Positions 14,009 to 25,600 of a DNA stretch of 64,000 nt are shown here, one piece after another; position 1 is the stretch's first letter; each line of letters begins with the position of its first letter. Source of the stretch: Mycteria americana (taxonomy: Eukaryota; Chordata; Aves; Ciconiiformes; Ciconiidae). The notes under the pieces were generated by a model. The model was not told the origin of the DNA. It saw only the letters and a program-made list of their open reading frames with translations, and did no database searches. Where the stretch lies: positions 51,429,562-51,493,561 of the forward strand of contig NC_134367.1 of assembly GCF_035582795.1 (NCBI RefSeq). The letters run 5' to 3'. Both the position numbers and the translations under genes were made by a program.

Positions 14009-17000
14009 ATGCAAAAGCTGAAGTCTTGGACTTTTTCCTACTTCTACAATCACAGAAATTAAACAGTGGTATGGACAATGTATTTACTGAGGTCTTGAAC
14101 CGGGGCTCTCTAAACAAATTTACTTTTTTAATCACAGAACCACTTCTCAGATAACAGGTGATGAATACAAGTATGAAAACGCTACCCTACTGCCTTACTA
14201 GGACATTTTTGCTTAACTCTATTGATGTTTTCCATGATAATTATTGCAAAATAGACTCCACATGGATATAGTATGGTATCCGGGAATAATTTAAAAATCA
14301 CAGGATTAGGAAAAAACCCTATACTTACTTTCAAAAGAAGCCACTGACAAACACCGATAATGTTTTAAAGCAATAACCCATCTTCCCCAGCAACTAAGAG
14401 GCAGGATTCAAACTCACAGTAACTCACAGTCAGCAACCTCTGAAGTACTAAATAATTTCAAACCTTATTATAATAGGATTGACTTCTAGTGTAAAACCCC
14501 AAATTATGAGGCATGGAGCAAATTAAATTGATTTAAGAGCGTTCTAAAATGCAGTTGCTTAAATCCAAAAGCCTTCAAATGACCACTAGTGTTTCAGTTA
14601 AGATTAGTTTTGGGGTTTTTTTTAAACTGGAAAGCATGTTTCAGGACTTTGAACTGACCATATCAGTGAATTAAACGATCTGAATAGATGCTTTCTAATT
14701 TTAATGCCATTATTGTAAGAACTGTCCTCATTACCCCGAGTTTATAGATTAAGAGGTTATGTCCAAGTTAGTCTCTTCACTAAAATGTTTATAGCTGAAT
14801 AATCTGACCTTACTTGTTTTCAAAGAGATTTTTTTCTGTCTAGTAAATATTCATAGAAATAATCAAAAATACCACGTTTTGACTAACATGTTGTTGTTAA
14901 CTATTAAAACTCCAAGCAGTTCATAAACTACAGAAAGTCCTGTGAAAGACCTTAATAGCAAGGCTTCTTCTTTCCCAGAGCATGTTTTGCAGCAACTAGA
15001 TTAAGCTTAAAAGGGACAAAAAGTAACCTAACTTTTCATTCACACACTGTTCCACAAATATTTGCTGACCAAAAGATAGCATTTTCTACTAATGACTTTA
15101 ATAAATAGTAACGTAAGATGATTCAACATCTTGAAAGTTAACTTCTTTTCAGAGTTTACTTACTTGGACTTTCTGTTTACAGTCAGTCTTGCTGGTCTCA
15201 GGGCACAGTTCCACATTACTCCTAATCAAGACATTTCCAAACCTCCTCCTTCCTATTACTATACTGTCTCATTTGTGGTGACAAAACTGTCAGTGGGACT
15301 AACTATACCTTTAAGCTACATCACCTAAATTATCAAATTTGTAGTAGGGCTGGACCTACAGGTGCATCAGCAAAACTTTAATGGAATCTGAGAGGAATCA
15401 GAAAGCTAGCCATTTTAATATGGAACAAGACGCACATGAGTCAAGGTTAACAAGTTTAGATGAAATCAGCAACAACGCTGGGCTCCAAGACTCACACATC
15501 CTTAATTCTTAGTTTTATTTTATCAATTTGGTGTGGGAAGGAAACCAGAACACATTCAATCCAAAGCAAATGTAGACAAAAGTCACTTAGCGTACCACCA
15601 ATCACTAAAAATGCCTGTATTCAGTATCGTTCCGATGCACACCTTGAAGAATCTATAACAAAGGACAGAATTAGTGGACACAGGGGTAAGTACCGTACAT
15701 CCATTTATCATCAGTGGGGCTTTTGTAAAGGGAAAGTGAGCTTTACAAACTTGAGTCCTCTAAAGGAAGTAAACGTATGGAAGAGGAGATCCTACTGATA
15801 CAGTCTGTGGTCTCCAAAAGGCTTCTGAAAGGTTCCTCTTAAAAGTCTTTCAGGACAACCATCTAACTATTGCAAAAATAAATATGACTAGAAGACAGAG
15901 TAAATGGCCAATTCTCACAGCAGAAGGAAATCGCCAGCAGCTCTGCAGGAATCTGTGTTGGAACTACGATACTCACATTTCACTAATAAGTAACCTGGGT
16001 AAACAGGTGAGCAGTAAAATAAAGCTTCTGGACCATATTAACTTATTCTGGGTAACAAGGGCAAGGGTATCCTGAAGAATTGTAAAGATCAAGCAAGTGG
16101 ACTGCAGAATGGCACATGGAATTCAGGGTATGAAAATGTAAAGAGCAATGGGGACTAGCCTAATTTTATATATATAAGGATGAGCTTGGGGCTGACCATT
16201 ACCTCTCAGGAATGCGATCTTGGTGTTGTGAGAAACTTTTCTATGAATACCTCAGCTGAAGGCTTACTAGTTATAAAAAGCAAAGCAAATGTTTAGAGCA
16301 TTCCTGTGAGGAAAGGAAGAGAACATTATTCCACCACATAAACTTAAGGTATGTACCACCTTGAGTATGATGCACAGTCCTAGTCCCCACCTCTCAAAGA
16401 GGGGCAACTAGAAAACATTCCATTAAGGTGAACAAGGGCCATCAAACTTATGAGAAGATTTATGTCCAAAATATAAGCTACAAATCTTTTGGCTGGGAGA
16501 GAGAAAAGCGCAAGGAGAGGTAATGGAAGGCTGTAAAAAACCTAAATGACAGCCAGGACAGACAGGATTGAATGTTTACTGCCTCTTCCAGTAGAGCAAG
16601 TAAGGATCATCAAATAAAATCAGAAGCAGATGCAAAACAAAGGTGATTATTTGCAGTGTGGGCAGCAGAGCTGGTGAACTCCTTGCCATAGGATGGTATA
16701 GATGCTATGCTAAAAGAGAGTCATTGAACTGAAAACCATTGGAAACTGGGAGAATATGCAGAGGAAGCATCATTTATGCTTGTCCTGTTACTCCCTCTTT
16801 AAGGCATACACTTTTGTAATATGATGTAAAGAAGACATCTGACCTGACCCAGTATATCCACTTTTTTTTTTTTAAAGAAACAAAAGATTTGAAACTTTAT
16901 TGGTAAGCCTTTGTAGAAGTCACAATGCTAGCAAATATCCTCATTTCAAGTAGTTCAACCAGCCAGCCAAGATAAAGGCATCTTTTGAATCTAAAATGCA

Positions 17001-18120
17001 TCATCTCCCAACAGATATTTATTTAGAATGCTAGCAAGTAATTTTCTGTACAAGGGAAATATTAAGTGAAAATCTGAAAACACCTCTTCAATCTTCTCAG
17101 TTGCACACTTACTTAAAAACTGGTGCAGACACAAATCTTTTTGCTCAGGAAAGAAATGAAGTACCTATTTTGGGCTGCTCCCTACTCTGGATATGGTCCA
17201 GCCAGCACGACCTCCCTGACCATGAAATGGAGGCACATCTGTGTCAGGTCCTAGCTAACAACTGAGGTAAACATCTACAAATCCCTCAGTGAGAGAAGGC
17301 AGCACTGCAGGGTGAAAGGACACAGCACCAACCCCAGTCTAGACTTGTTCAAATTGCTGAAGATCTGCACCCTCCTTCACAGACACGAATTTAAAGAACA
17401 AAAAAAAAAGCCACCCCAAAAACAACTCACCCCAGAATCCTCACTTTGGAATCGCTGTTGATCCCATTCCTCGTCATTTACCTTGCTCCCCTCTCAAATT
17501 CCTGCTCCTCCTGCAAGAATGGTTCAGCTGCTTATGAAACCGTAACTGAACCGACACACTTTACCCTTGAATATATCAGGTTAAATAACACTAACTTGAA
17601 TTCTCTAACACTTAGCCTGTACGTCCTGGTAGTTCAGTGTCATCTACATGAGTAGTCAAGATATCCTTGCAGCAAGTAGAAAATGAACAACAAGGTATAT
17701 AATAGAACTTTTACAATGCTGTTTTCATAAGCTTCCATAACAAAGGCTGAATTTTAAAAAAAACAGAAACAGCTTTATTTTCCTGTACATGTAATAAGAG
17801 ATAAAGTTCTTGTAATAGCTTGATCTTTATCTTGCAACAAAAAGCTTTTCAGAATTAAGTGTTCTGGACAGTCTTGAAGCTACTCAACTAATCTCTAATA
17901 GAGGGTTATTAATTTTATTTTACTGCTAGGAGGCCACAATGCTTATAAGAAGATTACAATACTTAAAAAAAAATTCCATGAAAAGACATCCTTTTTTCCA
18001 AATAACAGAGCAGTTTAGATAACTCTGTCCAAACACTTTGTTTTGAAAAGTATTTTTAAAGATAATTGCTAGGCATTACCAATGACATCTCATGATGTTT
18101 GCCCTTTCTTCAAATGTTTC

Positions 18121-18250
18121 TGCAAAAAAAACCCCTACTGCTTCAAAATAGCAATATAGTAAAAAATTAACAAAATAGTATTAAGTATCACCATTATACT
18201 CTATTCTCCCTTTTAATAGTCACCTAATAAGCTGTATGTATTTTTCTGAA
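18121..18250. repeat. Intronic direct duplication, copy A
   Basis: This block starts TGCAAAAAAA and runs through a TAGTATTAAGTATCACCATT core to a TTTTAATAGTCACCTA stretch. It recurs at 19141-19260 in the same orientation with a few substitutions and small indels. Sequence before the shared start is unrelated. It does not resemble a transposon family I know. Confidence 0.9.
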
Positions 18251-19140
18251 CTTGAAATGGTTTAAGTTAACTGTAGTACACTCAATCTCCCAATACCTCA
18301 AAAAAATTCAATGTATATGTAGTAACAGTTCTTAAATGCATAACTGACTCTCCTCCCACTTCCTGTCACAATGCTCAAAGGTTATATTAACAGGAAAGGA
18401 TAAGCACATGCACATACAGGCACAAAATGCTTATATTCACAGATATCAAGTTTTCACACCCATGCTCATCCACCACGTAAGCATTAGCAATGAGCATGGC
18501 ATCCTGTGTTTTTAGCCTGTCCTTTACCAGCATCCTGTACTACCAAAATGCTGTGAAATACTTCCGAGGTAAGGTTAATGAGATTTCAATGAGCTGTGAG
18601 CAAGGACGGGGGACAGAGTCAACCCACTCCAACCAATTTTATCTCACCAGAGGATTAAAAGCAACACAGAATAATTTTACCCCAAAGTGGGAGCAGCAGT
18701 ATTAGGTAGTACCAAGATGCCCTTCCTGTCCCACAGATGCTGTAAGGTACAAGTGCTCATTAATCCATTACAGGTAAAACACAAGAAATGCTGCCTGCAT
18801 TCTCTACGTCTGCTTGAGTCACATCCAAGTTGCAGACTCACTGTTTGTCTTTATAAAGACAAATAAACTTTATAGCCTCAGCTCCTCTATTTCCATCTTA
18901 AAGGAGGGGATTCATTCAGATCTCTGAAGACAGCCTCGAGACCTACAGAAAAAAAATACACCAAAAAAATTACAGAGAAACCTTCATATTTACACTACTA
19001 CATAGGGATATCCAGCACAGTGGGCAGATATACAGAGAAGTATGGTTCCTAATACAGTAAAGCTTTACAGAAGGACTTTCTCAGGACTTCTGTTCAAGTT
19101 TTTGAATGTGGGTGCCAAGTACTACCTATCTACAGCAGCA

Positions 19141-19260
19141 TGCAAAAAAACTCTGCTTCAAAATCGCAATACAGTAAAAAATTAAACAAAATAGTATTAA
19201 GTATCACCATTATATTCTATTCTCCCTTTTAATAGTCACCTAGTAAGTTATATTTTTGAA
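19141..19260. repeat. Intronic direct duplication, copy B
   Basis: Second copy of the 18121-18250 block, exactly 1020 bp further right at its start. Roughly nine in ten positions match by eye, so the duplication is not recent, or the unit is a small unrecognised repeat family. Confidence 0.9.
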
Positions 19261-21738
19261 GTATTTCTGTACTTTGCCCAGCCTCAACGCAGAAAGGCTG
19301 GAATAGAACAAGGGTTCTCAAACTGCCTATGCTACTTCCTAGAGGCATGGCATCTTCAAAAATTAGCAGGGAATAGCCTCCTTTAACCAGATTTTTTAAA
19401 GTTTTTCTTTGTATTAGCCCAGTGTTCTTCAAGAGAACTTTAGCTACATCTCAGAAATGTTTGAGAGGGGAGGGTGCAGGGGAAAAAGGTTAGTGAGCAA
19501 CAGGACAACATATAAACTGGGGGGTGGGGATCAACAAAAAAAAAACCACACACACTTTATATGCATTTCTGTGACTATGAAAGTAAACAGCTTTTATCCA
19601 TTTAATATCAATATTTTTTCCTAGATATGAAAATGCAGCAGCTCATCTTTTTTTTTTCCTCTCCATTGCTACCGTAGGTTTTTCTGTTCTTGCATTTCAG
19701 AAGGAAGATCTATGTTCCAAGCAGAATAGCTCCTACAGCCTCTTTTGCCTCAAAGAGACTGCAAGAGAAAACTTCCATTAGCATTATCCCTGCATTCACA
19801 GCTATTATTCTTTGGGGTTTCTGAACTGTTTTCAACATCTTGTTTTGTTCAAGTTACTGTAAAAGACTCAGGATAGAGACTTTTATTCTTTCCAACAGCT
19901 TTGTAACACATCATGAATACCCAGTGCCCTAAAACAGGAGAATTCATTTAATGTAGACCTAAATCAACTCAAAAATTGGATGAAATGACAAAGCTTTCAC
20001 AGATACATGTACTTAACTACAAAGCACATCACAATCTTTGACCACCTGTTTCAGCGCAGCTTTATAATTATGTGTCTCAATTCAGCAGCACAAGTATAAG
20101 TCAAAAAGTACACCAAGTTCAGGAAACACATCAGCATTGTGCAACAACTGGCACATTATCCAACCAAATTCATTCACCTCTTGCTCTCCATTTTCTTTCT
20201 AGATGTTGACCTTTAATCCACACAAGCCTACAGTGAAACTGGTTCAAAGCAAGTCTAACAACACAAGATACTTTGATGGGCACTTATCTATCCCTAATTG
20301 CTGAGAAAAAAACATCTTTTCTTCAAACTCTTACAATTAACTTTTTGAAAAACAACTTAAAAATTCTCATTTCAGAAAATACTTTCTAGTTAAGAAATCA
20401 ATCTGCACCAGAGTAACTTTCTAGTAACCGTATTTTTTGTTCCAAATCAAGAACAGTCCTTGCAATAGTTTTCCTCACAGTAATTACGTTAGTTATACCA
20501 ATATTTACCCAAAACACAAGTAATCCACAAAAAGTATGAACTGCTTTTATTATTTAAAAAAAAAAAAACCACCCATACACATATATATGTTTGAAAGGTA
20601 CAAGTCAAGGATAAACAACATGGCAGTTCCACCATCACCTGAAGCCATCACCACCACCAAAAGAATCAGCCTTCTCCCCTCCCAGCTCAGAGTCACATCC
20701 TGCACCATCCCAGACATCCACAAAGCGAATACTACCCAGAAAGTAATACATATTAAAAGTAACACACCAAAAAAGCACCAAAAATTACTTTTAGCTCAAG
20801 TGAATTTCTTCCAGTCCCTCACACTGCTCAGGTGCTCCACTTGGCACAAGGGAGGGGGAGAAATACAAGACTGGCTGTTAGAGCACGGCTACCTTGAAGC
20901 AGTTATGAAACTGCAGCCCAAGACACAAAGCTGAACAATTAACCTTTTACAAGAGCCTTATTAGCTCTACAATGAACACTGAGGAGATAAAGTCATTGGG
21001 ACAAATCCGTTTTACAAAGTCAATTACCTTCTTGTTTGGTTTATCAAAGCTGAGGGTAATGAAATTATAGGACAGTTCACAGGGTGACTACCACACCACA
21101 GCAAGACCTTCCCAAATATAAATATTGACCCCTGCTGCAGGCTGCAGCAAAACCTCACATGGACTCTCTCAGAATGCCTTGAGAAAGCAGGTTTAGACAC
21201 CCAGGAAATAAAAGCAGCTCAAATTTTACTCAGGACTTGAGAGAGACAAGAAGTTAAATCATGCTGTTCTTCAAGACAGTAGTACTGAAAAGGTCTTTCA
21301 AAAGTTGATTTTAAAAAGAACTAAGAGCAAAATCTTAATGGCTTGCAAAAAAAACTATTCTGCTAAAAATCTGACATTAGGTAACACATTGTGAGTTTCC
21401 TCAAAGCAGTAAAGCAGTATAGATATAGTCTTATGTTCCAATCTTCGCTACGGCAAAAACAAATACTGATTTTTTTTTTCCTTTAATGTACTCTATCGGC
21501 ATTTACTACAAAACTACAGCACAGAACAAACCCTGAAGTGTTACAGACCATCAGCAATTCCCAGATTTTTGCTGCTAAACCTCACAGCAATCTATGGCAG
21601 TGCATTTGTAGAAGGAAACAGTGGGCACTGAAGGCTCAACCTCCATGCTATAAGCATTTCACTCTCACTTCAGACTAGCTCTAGCCCACTCTCACAAATC
21701 AATGTGGCTGGAGCACATCTTCCAACCTACTTTTTACA

Positions 21739-21764
21739 AAAAAAAAAAAAAAAAAAAAAAAAAA
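21739..21764. repeat. Poly(A) run
   Basis: An uninterrupted run of about 26 adenines in SEC63 intron 1. No retrocopy was recognised to its left, so it is called a simple repeat. Confidence 0.9.
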
Positions 21765-24563
21765 GAAAAGGAATCTGCTCTGTGTCTTTTGGGTGCTCTG
21801 GTTCACATTGCAAATGGGTCTTGAAGTGAGGAGGACAGGCATGTGATTTGCTTCAAAAGTTCACTCCAATCCAGTCTTCCCACTCCCGGCAGGCTCTGCT
21901 GCAGCTGGAGCTGACACAGCTAGCTAGTCCACCTGTACCTCACCAACTCTGCCCAGGGCCACAAAGCACCTCTACACCGGACTCTCTAGCACAGGTAGGA
22001 CAAAACACAATTCCAGAACAAAAATGTTAGTTGGTCTTACATGGAGGTAGGTGCAGAGGTTTTGGCAGAGCTTACTCCGTTTGGCCCTGTACTGTGCCTC
22101 ACTGGTTGGAAAACCTGCTCTAAATTAGTATCAAAATAAACATCTCTTATCAAAGTCTAGGTATTCCTGCTCATTACAAGAATCAGAAGCTAGCAGTGCT
22201 GGAAAATTTCTCTTGTGAAGACACAGGTCTTCTCTTAGATTCCAAAGTTATACATGTGGTTTGGTTTGGTTGGTTTTTGAGTGAACTATTCTGAAAACAA
22301 GAAGTCATGGCTAAATAATCTGTACTTTGCATTATCACAAGGTTTTAATTTATTCCTGAAATCTGGTTCAAATGCTGGAACAGGTATGGTTGAATACATA
22401 CAAAGTTGCGTGAAGGCTATTCAGAGCATTTTGCTAGAAACGAGTCGCACAAGAACCGTCCACTTAAACAACTAGAACACCACAATGAAGCAAGAGAGCG
22501 TTCCAGCAGTCCTGAATGCGATCTGCACACCACCTCAACTCTTTTATTTGAAAAGAGCCTGCAGAACAGACCTCAACCAGGAGACAGTAGGCATGCTATG
22601 AAACCATATGCTAAAAATTGGACTGTACTCACATTTTAAAATCCATTAAGACAATTATGAGGCAGAAATCATTCTTTCATTTCCATTCATTGCCATGCCT
22701 GGTGATTTTCACTTAGTTGACTCATTTTTGTACCAACGGCGTAATAGAATTTACCTTGTGTTTTGGAAAGTATGGTTCGATACAGCTTTGCAAGAATCTA
22801 GCACTAATTGCAGAATGATATGCAGCAGGCCCTCCACACACCTGACAACGCTGGCTAGAGGGAAAGAAATTAGTAATGTTTAATGGCAGGCCTATTTGGA
22901 AACTGGGTACAATCCATATAGCCATATTCCAAAGTGAGGTTTTCATTTTCTGCCATTCTGTAAGGATATCTGAAGATCAAATATAAGGCTAGTAAAGTGT
23001 TTCCAAGTTTGACAGCATTTCTACAGCTTTTCCTGCTTCTGTCAGCCCCTTGAAACTGAAGTTAACGGCACCGAGTGTCACTGCTGGCCATACCATTCTG
23101 CACAGCACCTCAACTAAGTCACATCAGTTTTCCCAAGAAGCAGCTGCTAAGAAAGGAAGTGATTTTCTCCTCCACTGCCTCCCACCCTTCAGTAGAACAA
23201 AAATAAAACAAAAATCTTGAGTTTTGGAGAAAGGTTACAGAAGTAGTGTTATCTTTTCTCTCTGATGCCCTGCTCCTTAAAAACAACCCAAAGATTACAA
23301 AATGTCTTCAACAACAGCAACGCCTCCCTCTTGAAACAGCAAGACAAGGCAGAGAAACCTTTCTTTCCAGCCGTACAACAGGTAGTATCTAGAGGGCAGA
23401 GATCAATCCTCCAAAGAGGTTCTCTAGCCAGTGCCCTGTCAGAAGCCCCAGGCATGTTTGTCAGCAACCAAGATTGTAAACAGCTATGATTTAGCACCAA
23501 AACAGCATTTGTTCTGTAAATTTTTTTCTACTTACTCCTTACTGGAAGGTATAGGAGTAAGATTTCATTGCTGAATATTTCACATGTAAAATTAACTTAA
23601 ACAGAACCACACAAGCCATTTAAAATGGCATAGAGAAACACTAAATAACCACCAGATACTGAACGTAAAAAGATGCAGTGAACGAAAGGGATTCTTCTCA
23701 GATTGCAAAGCACAAGCGTTCTTAAAAGGTCAGCAGTTTCAGCGATGGGAATCGGCATCAAGCATCCCTGTTCTACTGAGCGTTTACTATCCTGCCTTTA
23801 AACACAATTTCCACAGCCCTTTTCACCTCAAAACTGCAGTTAAAAATGTGTTCCTGGCAGCCTACATACCAAAATGCCTTCTCCCTCCAAGAATAGAGGG
23901 ATGCAGGAAAGACAAAGAGGGAAATGACTGTGGAGATGAAATGCAGAAGTATTCAGAGGAACTTTCTCACATTGTTTGGGAGACAAAACATCATCCCAGG
24001 AGGCAGAACAGAAATCTAGCAGTTAGGACATTTAACTGTGACTTGCAATGGGAAAAATTAAAGCCCCATTTTCACGCTCGCTGTGACCTCACAGCCTATA
24101 AAAGCAGAGCCTGGTAACTTCTCTTTGGCCTCAACTCCAAAACAACGTTCCAGAGTTTATTCTTTTCCCACGATGAAAATTTAGGTCATCCGCCCTGAAA
24201 CACCCCGGGGGGGCAAGAAAAAACAAACACCAAAAAACCCAAACCAAAGCACTGGAGCCCAGCGCGGCAATGACTCTGCAAGAGCAGAGGCGCGGAGCAG
24301 AGCGCGCCTTGGGGGAGGCGGGCTCGGACCCTCCCGTTCGCCGTCTGCCCCCGGCTACCGCTCAATGGCTGACACCGACCACACCGCGCGCCCGGCGGCC
24401 CCCAGAAGCGGCAGCCCCCGGGGGCGCGCTCCGCCGGGCTCCCCGCACAGCCGCCCGGGCGCCCCAGGCGGGGCGGAGCGGAGCGGAACGGCGGCGCTGC
24501 GGGCCCGGCGGAGGCACGGCCCGGCTCCGCCGCGGCGCGGGGGCGGGGGCGCGCGCCGCCGGC

Positions 24564-24593
24564 GGGGGGGAAGGGGGGGTGCAGGGGGAGGGG
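24564..24593 (+). other. G-quadruplex candidate in SEC63 intron 1
   Basis: Four guanine runs of 7, 7, 5 and 4 bases are separated by loops of 2, 4 and 1 bases. This fits the canonical G-quadruplex pattern with four-tetrad runs. It is on the template strand for SEC63, 60-90 bp past the exon 1 donor. Folding is inferred, not shown. Confidence 0.7.
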
Positions 24594-24652
24594 AGGTGGC
24601 GCCCGTGGTAGCAGGCGGAGGCGCAGGCCGGGCCCGGGGCAGGGCCGCTCAC

Positions 24653-24776
24653 CGGCGTGCTGGTCCCGCGGCCACAGGTAGTAGGTGGCGGGGATGACGA
24701 TGAGCCCCACGAAGCTGGTGAGGAAGTAGAAGAACGTGTTGCCGCTGTCGTCGTACTGGAACTGCTGCCCCGCCAT
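24653..24776 (-). CDS. SEC63: SEC63 exon 1 (start codon, first membrane segment)
   Basis: This exon encodes residues 1-41 plus one base of SEC63, the ER membrane J-protein that recruits BiP to the Sec61/Sec62 translocon for post-translational protein import. The protein begins MAGQQFQYDDSGNTFFYFLT, which I recognise as essentially the vertebrate SEC63 N-terminus. Residues 15-35 form the first membrane segment. The ATG at 24776 has a good context (G at -3 and +4). The exon ends with GCC G before a GTGAGC donor at 24652, and the split codon is completed as Glu by exon 2. It sits in a CpG island, and the open frame past the donor is just GC-rich intron. The gene continues left through exons 2-4 and leaves the window. 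Confidence 0.97.
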
Positions 24777-25127
24777 GGCTGCCCAGCGCCGCGCCGCGCC
24801 GACCGCCTACCCCCGCCGCTGGCGTCCCCGCCGGCCGCCCGGTCTCGCCGTCCCGGCTCGCGCGGGGCCGAGCCAGCCGCTGCGGGATCCCGCGAGAACG
24901 GGCGCTCCCCCGCCCCCTCCCGGGCGCCGCCGCGGAAGGAGACGTGTCACTGTGCAGCCACCATAGGCATTGTGGCGTCATGGGCGGCACGCGCGCGCAC
25001 GCACCCCCCCACCCACACCCCCGCCCGGCCGCTGATTAGCTCGCCGAAAGCCCCGCCCCTCGCCTTGCGCCGCGCCGCGAGAGGCGCCTGAGGAGAGCCC
25101 GGGGGGGGCGGGGGCGCGGGGGCGTTC

Positions 25128-25175
25128 CCGGCCCGGCCCGGCCCGGCCCGGCCCGGCCCGGCCCGGCCCGGCCCG
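25128..25175. repeat. (CCCGG)n pentamer microsatellite
   Basis: About nine perfect tandem copies of the pentamer CCCGG, flanked by degenerate copies to about 25190. The array lies 350-400 bp upstream of the SEC63 start codon, inside its CpG island. Copy number is likely to vary between individuals and to be hard to assemble. Confidence 0.95.
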
Positions 25176-25600
25176 TCCCGGCCCCGGCCCCGCCCCTGGC
25201 CCCGTCCCGAGGGGCGCCGTGACGCCGCCCGGCTCCCGCGGGCGGGCGGCCGAAAGCGATGGGCAGCAGGGAGCGGGGTGCTGACCCCCGCCTTGCCCCC
25301 GGCCGCCGCCTCTTCCCGCAAGATGGCGCCCGCGCCCCGGGGTGGCGCCCCGCCTGTTCTTGCCTGCCCTCATCCCCGCGCCAAGGAGACGGCCCCGGGA
25401 AGTGCTGGGGCTTTGAGGCCGGGAGGGCCGCGACGGGCGTCTTGCGGTGTGCAGAGGAGCTTGTGGGGGGAGTGCTGGTTTCATCTCGAGTGGGACTGAA
25501 GCTGGGCTGCTCTGCGGGAGCGGCTGTGGTTTGCGCCGGGCATGGGGCAGTGAGGTCTGCGGTGGGGAAGGCTGCAGGTGTAGGGCTAGGGAAGAGAGGA

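Larger units (their letters stand above)
6282..24652 (-). other. SEC63: SEC63 intron 1 (18.4 kb)
   Basis: A long first intron, mostly AT-rich unique sequence. It holds an antisense CR1 remnant (11905-12125), a duplicated block (18121-18250 and 19141-19260), a purine tract (10328-10370), a CA/TG-like microsatellite (13973-14008) and a long A run (21739-21764). No exon, RNA gene or further transposon was recognised. The longest open frame (13186-13758, plus strand, 190 codons) is unlike any family I know and is probably chance. Confidence 0.8.
24270..25600. promoter_or_regulatory. SEC63: CpG-island promoter of SEC63
   Basis: A dense GC/CpG segment covers SEC63 exon 1 and about 800 bp upstream. 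No TATA box is seen near the start codon, as expected for a housekeeping promoter. A CGGAAG ETS core (24933-24938) and a CRE-like TGACGCCA on the minus strand (24973-24980) lie 160-210 bp upstream of the ATG. Several GGGCGG-type Sp1 boxes are also present. The transcription start is not determinable from sequence, but probably lies between about 24800 and 25000. An AAGATGGCG motif on the plus strand at 25320-25328 could mark a divergent start. Confidence 0.8.

Noticed and set aside
21739..21764. Poly(A) run as the tail of a processed retrocopy
   Set aside because: No gene similarity was recognised in the sequence to its left and no target-site duplication was visible.
24186..24652. Long minus frame continuing SEC63 exon 1 into GC-rich DNA
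   Set aside because: A canonical GTGAGC donor at 24652 and exact phase match to exon 2 show this is intron. The downstream frame is proline/arginine-rich composition only.
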